Of a stretch of DNA of 64,000 nucleotides, positions 58,711-64,000 are shown in pieces. The notes beneath the pieces were generated by a model. It had not been told where the DNA came from and searched no databases. It worked only from the letters and a program-made list of their open reading frames with translations. Source of the stretch: Burkholderia sp. TSV86 (GTDB lineage: Bacteria; Pseudomonadota; Gammaproteobacteria; Burkholderiales; Burkholderiaceae). The stretch is taken from contig NZ_LOWB01000021.1 in the NCBI RefSeq assembly GCF_001522865.1, positions 186,001-250,000 of the forward strand, written 5' to 3'. The first letter of the stretch is position 1; each line of letters begins with the position of its first letter. The position numbers and the translations under genes were made by a program.

Positions 58711-60222
58711 TCACGCGAACGCGCCAAACACTCGCTCGATATCCAAATGCTCGGCAAGCGTATCCGCCAGCCGCTCCAGCGATGCGTCGCGCAGCGCCGG
58801 ATAATCGACCGGCTCCGCGCCGCCCAGCCCCGCCCATTCGGCCAGCGCCGCGCACGCGTCGGGCGTGTCAAACAGGCCGTGCACGTAGGTCGCGAAAATC
58901 TGCCCGTCCGCCGACACCGCGCCGTCCGGCCGCTCGCCGCCGGGCCCGGCAAGCATGAGGGCGGGCGACGCGAGCGCCGGCCCGCGGGTCTGTCCCATGT
59001 GGATCTCGTAGCCCGCGACGCGCGCGGGCGCGCCGCCTAATGCAAGCCGCCCCGTCACGTTGACGAGCGTCTTCTCGCGCGTGAGCGTCGTTGCATAATC
59101 GAGCAAGCCGAAGCCCGCGCCCGTTACACCCGCCGCGCCCTCGACGCCGTGCGGATCGTCGAGCGTCGCGCCGAGCATCTGCATGCCGCCGCAGATGCCG
59201 ATCAGCTTGCCGCCGTAGCGCAGATGGCGCTTGACGACGGTCTCCCACCCCGCCTCGCGCAACCACGCGAGATCGGCGAGCACGTGCTTCGAGCCGGGCA
59301 GGATCAGCAGGTCGGCGGCCGGCACCGGGCCGCTCTTCCAATACGTGAAGTCGATGCGCGGATGCGCGCGCAGCGGATCGAAATCAGTATGGTTGCTGAT
59401 TCGCGGCAGCGCGGGCACGACGACGCGCAGCACGCCGGCGTCGCCGCACGCGGCGGCCGAGCGCGCGGCCTTCGGCAGCATGTCCTCCGCGTCGAGCATC
59501 AGCCCGTGCAGATACGGCAACACGCCGAGCACGGGCTTGCCCGTGCGCTGCTCGAGCCAGCGCAGCCCCGGTTCGAGCAGCGCGGGATCGCCGCGAAACC
59601 GGTTGATCACGAAACCGCGCACGCGCGCGCGCTCGCTCGCCGACAAGCACGCGAGCGTGCCCACGAGATGCGCGAACACGCCGCCGCGATCGATGTCCGC
59701 GACCAGCACGACCGGACAATCGACGGCTTCGGCAAACCCCATGTTCGCGATGTCGCCTTCGCGCAAATTGATTTCGGCGGGACTGCCCGCGCCCTCGACG
59801 ATCAACGCGTCATAGCCGCGTTGCAGCCGGCGGTACGATTCGAGCACGGCTTGCATCGCGACGGGCTTGTAGCGGTGATACGCGCGCGCGTCGAGGTTCA
59901 TGCGCGCCTTGCCGTGGATGATGACCTGCGCGCCGCGATCGCCGGTGGGCTTGAGCAGCACCGGGTTCAGGTCGGTATGCGCGTCGATGCCGGCCGCAAG
60001 CGCCTGCAACGCCTGGGCGCGGCCGATCTCACCGCCGTCGGCGGTAACCGCGCTGTTGAGCGCCATATTTTGCGGCTTGAACGGCGCGACGCGCACGCCC
60101 GCGCGGCGCGCGAGCCGGCACAGGCCCGCGACCAGCGTGCTCTTGCCCGCGTCGGACGTCGTGCCTTGGATCATCAGCGTGCCGCGCGGGCGCGCAAGCG
60201 AAGCGAAAGCGTGAGCGGTCAT
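58711..60222 (-). CDS. cobQ: Cobyric acid synthase
   Basis: A 503-residue glutamine amidotransferase that amidates four carboxylates of adenosylcobyrinate diamide. N-terminal synthetase domain: [19 protein letters not shown] (P-loop), [37 protein letters not shown]-terminal class I amidotransferase domain: nucleophile Cys in [10 protein letters not shown], and GYEIHMGQT. It lies divergent from cobU with a 519-base gap. Start ATG 60222 fits the family N-terminus. Confidence 0.94.
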   Translation of the reverse strand: MTAHAFASLARPRGTLMIQGTTSDAGKSTLVAGLCRLARRAGVRVAPFKPQNMALNSAVTADGGEIGRAQALQALAAGIDAHTDLNPVLLKPTGDRGAQVIIHGKARMNLDARAYHRYKPVAMQAVLESYRRLQRGYDALIVEGAGSPAEINLREGDIANMGFAEAVDCPVVLVADIDRGGVFAHLVGTLACLSASERARVRGFVINRFRGDPALLEPGLRWLEQRTGKPVLGVLPYLHGLMLDAEDMLPKAARSAAACGDAGVLRVVVPALPRISNHTDFDPLRAHPRIDFTYWKSGPVPAADLLILPGSKHVLADLAWLREAGWETVVKRHLRYGGKLIGICGGMQMLGATLDDPHGVEGAAGVTGAGFGLLDYATTLTREKTLVNVTGRLALGGAPARVAGYEIHMGQTRGPALASPALMLAGPGGERPDGAVSADGQIFATYVHGLFDTPDACAALAEWAGLGGAEPVDYPALRDASLERLADTLAEHLDIERVFGAFA

Positions 60223-60741
60223 CGTATCGGTGCGGATGAAATGGGAATCGGCAAAATCGGTCGGTGAATCGGGTTGCGAAACAGGTTGACGAAACAGGTT
60301 GGTAAAACAGCGCGGCGAGCCGGGCCGCGGCCCCGGAACCGTCCGAACGGCATGCCGGTTCGATGCGCGGCGCTCGGGCGCGGGTTGCGCACGATCCGAG
60401 TGTGATCCGGGGCGATCGGGAGCAATCCACGTGCGGCCCAAGTGTGACCCAAGCGCGATTCGCCCACCGGTTGGGCGCGGATAGGGCTCGGCTTGAGCGC
60501 GACTTCGAGCATGGTTCGAACATAAACCAAGCGCCCACCAAGCGCGAATCGAAACGATCGACGCCTGCGTCAAAACATCACTCGACGATGGCGTCTGCCA
60601 CCGCCTCGATCCAAGCGCACCCCGCAACCTCACCCGAAACGCCCCTCCGGCACGCCGCGCAAAGCGCCCTCGAACCCGTCCGCCTTCGTGCACGCCACAT
60701 CGCGCAAGCCGCATTATCGCGCGGCCCGCTACAATCACGCG
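60223..60741. other. Divergent cobQ/cobU intergenic region
   Basis: 519 bases with direct repeats of gaaacaggttg (about 60277-60302). TACAAT at 60730-60735 ends 6 bases before the cobU ATG. The B12-box and kissing-loop consensus of a cobalamin riboswitch were searched for by eye on both strands and not found. No gene seen. Confidence 0.45.
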
Positions 60742-61299
60742 ATGACTCCGCGCGACCTCACCTTCGTTCTCGGCGGCGCGCGCTCGGGCAAGAGCGCGCA
60801 TGCCGAACGGCTCGCCGCCGAAAGCGGCCGGCCCGTCACCTATATCGCGACCGCCCGCATCGGCGACGACGAGTTCGCCGCGCGCGTCGCGCATCATCGC
60901 GCGCGCCGGCCGGCCAACTGGGCGCTCGTCGAAGCCCCCGTCGAACTCGCGCTGGCGATCGCGCAGCTCGACGCGCCGGATGCGTGCGTGCTCATCGACT
61001 GCCTGACGCTTTGGCTCACGAACCTGCTGTGCCCCGCCGACGGCCCAGGCGTCGACGACGCGCTCGCCGACGCGCGCATTGCCGAACTCGAATCGGCACT
61101 GCGCACGACACGCGCGCGGGTGATCGTCGTCAGCAACGAGATCGGTCTGGGCGTCGTGCCGCTCGGCGCGCAAACGCGGCGCTTCGTCGATACGCTCGGC
61201 CGCGTCAATCAGCGCATCGCCGCGCTCGCGACGCGCGTGACGCTGCTCGTCGCCGGGCTGCCGGTGTGCGTCAAGCCGGCGGGCGGTGCGCGATGCTGA
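60742..61299 (+). CDS. cobU: Adenosylcobinamide kinase / adenosylcobinamide-phosphate guanylyltransferase
   Basis: A 185-residue bifunctional enzyme of nucleotide-loop assembly. P-loop [18 protein letters not shown] (residues 7-24), [25 protein letters not shown] with the guanylylated histidine region, [14 protein letters not shown], and [14 protein letters not shown] are present. A -10-like TACAAT sits 6 bases upstream of ATG 60742, suggesting a leaderless message. Its 3' end overlaps cbiB by 7 bases. Confidence 0.93.
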   Translation: MTPRDLTFVLGGARSGKSAHAERLAAESGRPVTYIATARIGDDEFAARVAHHRARRPANWALVEAPVELALAIAQLDAPDACVLIDCLTLWLTNLLCPADGPGVDDALADARIAELESALRTTRARVIVVSNEIGLGVVPLGAQTRRFVDTLGRVNQRIAALATRVTLLVAGLPVCVKPAGGARC

Positions 61300-62237
61300 T
61301 GCTGTCGCCCGTTGCCGTCGCGCTGTTCGCGCTGGCCGGCTGCATCGTCGACCGGCTCGTCGGCGAGCCGCGCGCCGCGCATCCGCTCGTCGGCTTCGGC
61401 CGGCTCGCCGTACGCGTCGAACGCGCGCTGAACACCGGGCGGCGCGGCCGGCTTGCCGGCGCCGCCGCGTGGCTCGCGGCCGTCGCGCCGCCCGTCGCGC
61501 TCGCGGCCGCGCTCGTCACGATCCTGCCGTGGCCAATTGCCGCCGCGCTGCATGTCGCGCTGCTGTGGTTCGCGCTCGGCGCGCGCAGCCTTGCCGAGCA
61601 CGTCGCGCCGATCGCCGCCGCGCTTGCACGGCGCGACCTCGCCGCCGCGCGAGCGTTGACCGCGCGCATCGTGTCGCGCGATACGAGCGCCGCCGACGAA
61701 GCGGCGCTGTCGCGCGCGGCAGTCGAATCGGCGCTGGAGAACGGTAACGACGCAATCTTCGGCGCGCTGTTCTGGTTCGCCGTCGCGGGCGGCCCCGGCG
61801 CGCTCCTCTTCCGGCTCGCGAACACGCTCGATGCGATGTGGGGCTACCGGACACCGCGTTTCGCCCGCTTCGGCTGGGCCGCGGCGCGCATCGACGACGC
61901 GCTCAACTGGCTGCCCGCGCGCCTGACCGCAGCGAGCTACGCGCTGCTCGGCGACACCGCGAACGCGTGGCGCTGCTGGCGCCGCCAAGCGCGGCTCTGG
62001 GACAGCCCGAACGCCGGCCCCGTGATGGCAGCCGGCGCGGGCAGCCTGAACGTCGTGATCGGCGGGCCCGCCGTCTATCACGGCCAGCTCGAAACCCGCC
62101 CGCTGCTCGGCGCGGGCGCACCCGCCGCACCCGCGCACATCGCCGCCGCACTGTCGCTCGTCACCCGCACGATGGCGCTCTGGCTCGCGTTGCTGATTAT
62201 CGGCGCGGCGCTGTCGAACACGTTCAACCATGTCTGA
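61293..62237 (+). CDS. cbiB: Adenosylcobinamide-phosphate synthase (CbiB/CobD)
   Basis: A 314-residue inner-membrane protein joining aminopropanol phosphate to adenosylcobyrate. Hydrophobic helices include [32 protein letters not shown] and the conserved [61 protein letters not shown], and [21 protein letters not shown]. It starts inside the cobU 3' end (ATG 61293) and overlaps the start of cobC by 8 bases. Confidence 0.93.
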   Translation: MLMLSPVAVALFALAGCIVDRLVGEPRAAHPLVGFGRLAVRVERALNTGRRGRLAGAAAWLAAVAPPVALAAALVTILPWPIAAALHVALLWFALGARSLAEHVAPIAAALARRDLAAARALTARIVSRDTSAADEAALSRAAVESALENGNDAIFGALFWFAVAGGPGALLFRLANTLDAMWGYRTPRFARFGWAAARIDDALNWLPARLTAASYALLGDTANAWRCWRRQARLWDSPNAGPVMAAGAGSLNVVIGGPAVYHGQLETRPLLGAGAPAAPAHIAAALSLVTRTMALWLALLIIGAALSNTFNHV

Positions 62238-63264
62238 CACCCGGCCCGCGATCGTTCACGGCGGCAACCTGCACGAGGCCGCGCAGCGCTACGGCATCGC
62301 GCGCGACGCGTGGCTCGACTTGTCGACCGGCATCAATCCGCTCGGCTATCCCGTGCCGCCCGTGCCCGCTGACGCATGGCGCCGGCTGCCCGAGGACGAC
62401 GGCGTGCTTGCCGCGCACGCGGCGCGCTACTACGGCGCGCCGAGCGCCGCGCACGTGCTGCCCGTCGCCGGCAGTCAGGCCGCGATCCGCGCGTTGCCCG
62501 CGCTGTTCGCGTGCGGCGTCGCGGGCGTCGCGCCGCTGACATACAGCGAATACGCGCCGGCATTCGAGCGTCACGGCCACGCGCTCACGCCGCTCGATTG
62601 CCGCGGCGACGCGCTGCCCGAATCGCTCACCTATGCGATCGTCGCCAATCCGAACAACCCGAGCGCCGAGCGCATCGAGCGCGCGCGGCTGCTGCGCTGG
62701 CGCGCGCAACTCGCCACGCGCGGCGGCGCGCTGATCGTCGATGAAGCATTCGCGGACGCCGATGCCGGCGCGCCCGTGTCGCTTGCCGCCGACACCGATA
62801 TGCACGGCCTCGTCGTGCTGCGCTCGGTCGGCAAATTCTTCGGGCTCGCGGGAGTACGCGCGGGCTTCGTGCTTGCCGCGCCCGCGCTGCTGCACCGGTT
62901 GCGCGACGCGCTCGGCGCGTGGACGGTTGGCGGCCCCGCCCGTCACGCAGTGCTCGCGGCATTCTCCGACCGCGCGTGGCAGCATGCGGCGCGCGAGCGG
63001 CTCGCAACCGACGGCGCGCGGCTCGCGTCGTTGCTGCGCGCGCACGGCTTCGCGGTCCGCGCGACGCCGCTGTTCAGTTGGACCGACGATCCGCGCGCCC
63101 GCGCGCTGCACGAAGCGCTCGCCGCGCACGGCATCTGGACGCGCTTGTTCGCGCACGCGCCGAGCGTCAGAATCGGGCTGCCCGCGCACGAAAACGAATG
63201 GCGGCGGCTCGAAGACGCACTCGATGCCTGCGCGCCCACGCTGACAGCAGGAACTTCGACATGA
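62230..63264 (+). CDS. cobC: Threonine-phosphate decarboxylase-like aminotransferase CobC
   Basis: A 344-residue PLP fold-I enzyme (histidinol-phosphate aminotransferase-like) that provides aminopropanol phosphate for the nucleotide loop. It has IVHGGNLHEAAQRYGI and DLSTGINPLGYPVP near the N-terminus, ANPNNPSAERI, DEAFAD, and the PLP lysine in LRSVGKFFGLAGVRAGFV. It overlaps cbiB upstream and its stop overlaps the btuF ATG (ATGA), so the genes are translationally coupled. Named cobD in Salmonella. Confidence 0.92.
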   Translation: MSDTRPAIVHGGNLHEAAQRYGIARDAWLDLSTGINPLGYPVPPVPADAWRRLPEDDGVLAAHAARYYGAPSAAHVLPVAGSQAAIRALPALFACGVAGVAPLTYSEYAPAFERHGHALTPLDCRGDALPESLTYAIVANPNNPSAERIERARLLRWRAQLATRGGALIVDEAFADADAGAPVSLAADTDMHGLVVLRSVGKFFGLAGVRAGFVLAAPALLHRLRDALGAWTVGGPARHAVLAAFSDRAWQHAARERLATDGARLASLLRAHGFAVRATPLFSWTDDPRARALHEALAAHGIWTRLFAHAPSVRIGLPAHENEWRRLEDALDACAPTLTAGTST

Positions 63265-64000
63265 CCATGCCTGTGCGCGGCCGCACCGCCGCGCTGCGTA
63301 TCGCCGCCGCGTGCGCGTGCGCCGGCGCAATCGCCGCTGCGCACGCGAGCATCACCGTCACCGACGATGCCGGCCGCGCCGTCACGCTCGCCGCGCCCGC
63401 GCGGCGCGTCGTGAGCCTCGCGCCGCACGTGACCGAGCTGATCTACGCAGCCGGCGGCGGCACGGCGCTCGTCGGCGCGGTGTCGTACAGCGACTATCCG
63501 CCCGCCGCGAAAGCGCTGCCGCGCGTCGGCTCGAATCAAGCGCTCGACCTCGAACGCATCGCGGCGCTCAAGCCCGATCTGGTCGTGGTCTGGCGGCACG
63601 GCAATGCCGAGCGCGAAACCGAGCGGCTGCGCGCGCTCGGCATTCCGCTTTTTTTCAGCGCGCCGCATCATCTCGACGATGTCGCGACATCGCTCGAAAA
63701 ACTCGGCACGCTCCTCGGTACGCGCGACACGGCGTCGGCCGCCGCCGCCGACTATCGGCGGCAGATCGGCCAACTGCGTGCGCGCTACGCGGGCAAGCCG
63801 CCCGTTGCCGTGTTCTTCCAGATTTGGGATCGGCCGCTGATGACGTTGAGCGGCGCGCACATCGCAAGCGACGTGATCACGCTGTGCGGCGGGCGCAACG
63901 TGTTCGCGCAACTACAGCCGATCGCGCCCGCCGTCACCGACGAAGCGGTGCTTGCCGCCAACCCCGAAGCGATCTTGACGACCGCGCCCGGCGCGACCTC
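63261..64000 (+). CDS. btuF: Cobalamin ABC transporter substrate-binding protein BtuF-like (partial)
   Basis: 246 codons to the window end with no stop. A signal peptide (LRIAAACACAGAIAAAHA) is followed by a periplasmic-binding fold of class III: TVTDDAGRAVTLAAPARRVVSLAPHVTELIYAAGGG, AVSYSDYPPAAKALPRVGSNQALDLERIAALKPDLVVVW, and a long helix region, typical of BtuF/FepB proteins. Position in the cob operon supports corrinoid binding. ATG 63261 overlaps the cobC stop. The C-terminal lobe is outside the window. Confidence 0.88.
   Translation, partial: MTMPVRGRTAALRIAAACACAGAIAAAHASITVTDDAGRAVTLAAPARRVVSLAPHVTELIYAAGGGTALVGAVSYSDYPPAAKALPRVGSNQALDLERIAALKPDLVVVWRHGNAERETERLRALGIPLFFSAPHHLDDVATSLEKLGTLLGTRDTASAAAADYRRQIGQLRARYAGKPPVAVFFQIWDRPLMTLSGAHIASDVITLCGGRNVFAQLQPIAPAVTDEAVLAANPEAILTTAPGAT

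Noticed and set aside
60223..60741. Cobalamin riboswitch upstream of the cob genes
   Set aside because: No B12 box or conserved kissing-loop sequence was found on either strand in the divergent region.

Overview
The window is a GC-rich, densely coded chromosomal segment of a Burkholderia. Protein sequences and gene order (hisQMP, nadE-glnB, hemCDXY next to ppc, tamAB, panCD) point to the B. pseudomallei/thailandensis/mallei group, main chromosome. This assignment rests on family knowledge, not on a search. No rRNA, tRNA, CRISPR array, insertion sequence or prophage was recognised.

Layout. 1-1582: end of a basic amino-acid ABC importer (hisQ', hisM, hisP). 2113-3219: a trimeric porin behind a long AT-richer leader. 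3516-5614 (minus): nadE then glnB. 5771-9319: a DUF482/FemAB-like acyltransferase, an AT-rich gap with one small possible gene, and an MdtD-like 14-TM exporter. 9439-10609: a GIY-YIG protein and ppa, convergent over a shared hairpin. 10830-14594: an ALDH-SDR-MFS catabolic operon of unknown substrate. 14710-18864 (minus): hemC-hemDX-hemY, divergent from ppc (19281-22247). 22500-24282: a methyltransferase and an XRE-type regulator, divergent around a perfect 20-bp palindrome. 24470-29745: an archaic (Csu/SCPU-type) chaperone-usher pilus locus whose usher carries an in-frame amber codon. 30033-32914: argH, a small membrane protein and a tandem DUF1311 protein. 32914-37755 (minus): an acid-inducible-type amino-acid decarboxylase, dcd, a SodC-like lipoprotein that has lost most metal ligands, and apbC/mrp. 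38125-41859: an OmpA-like lipoprotein, a possible small RNA, and metG. 41974-43724 (minus): a two-gene operon of a heme-oxygenase-like protein and an O-methyltransferase. 43971-49981 (minus): tamA-tamB. 50211-53158: DUF3460, scpA, panC, panD. 53452-54087 (minus): an orphan ParA. 54462-58346: a decayed accessory stretch with a frameshifted PLP decarboxylase fused by deletion to a desaturase remnant, an intact divergent asd paralogue, and a frameshifted EamA transporter. 58711-64000: cobalamin genes cobQ (minus) and cobU-cbiB-cobC-btuF' (plus).

How the genes work together. Most of the window is housekeeping: tetrapyrrole synthesis, pantothenate, NAD, arginine, anaplerosis and outer-membrane assembly. 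The accessory parts are the pilus locus, the heme-oxygenase-like/O-methyltransferase pair, the AT-rich gap near 7.2-7.85 kb and the 54.1-58.3 kb stretch. Three loci carry inactivating lesions (usher, decarboxylase/desaturase, EamA), which suggests ongoing gene loss, as in host-adapted members of this group, or alternatively sequence errors at some sites.

The best candidates for something undescribed are the heme-oxygenase-like/O-methyltransferase pair with a 16-bp inverted repeat upstream (41.97-43.93 kb), the metal-ligand-depleted SodC-like lipoprotein (36.0-36.5 kb), and the terminator-ended, anti-Shine-Dalgarno-containing transcript candidate at 38.84-38.97 kb.
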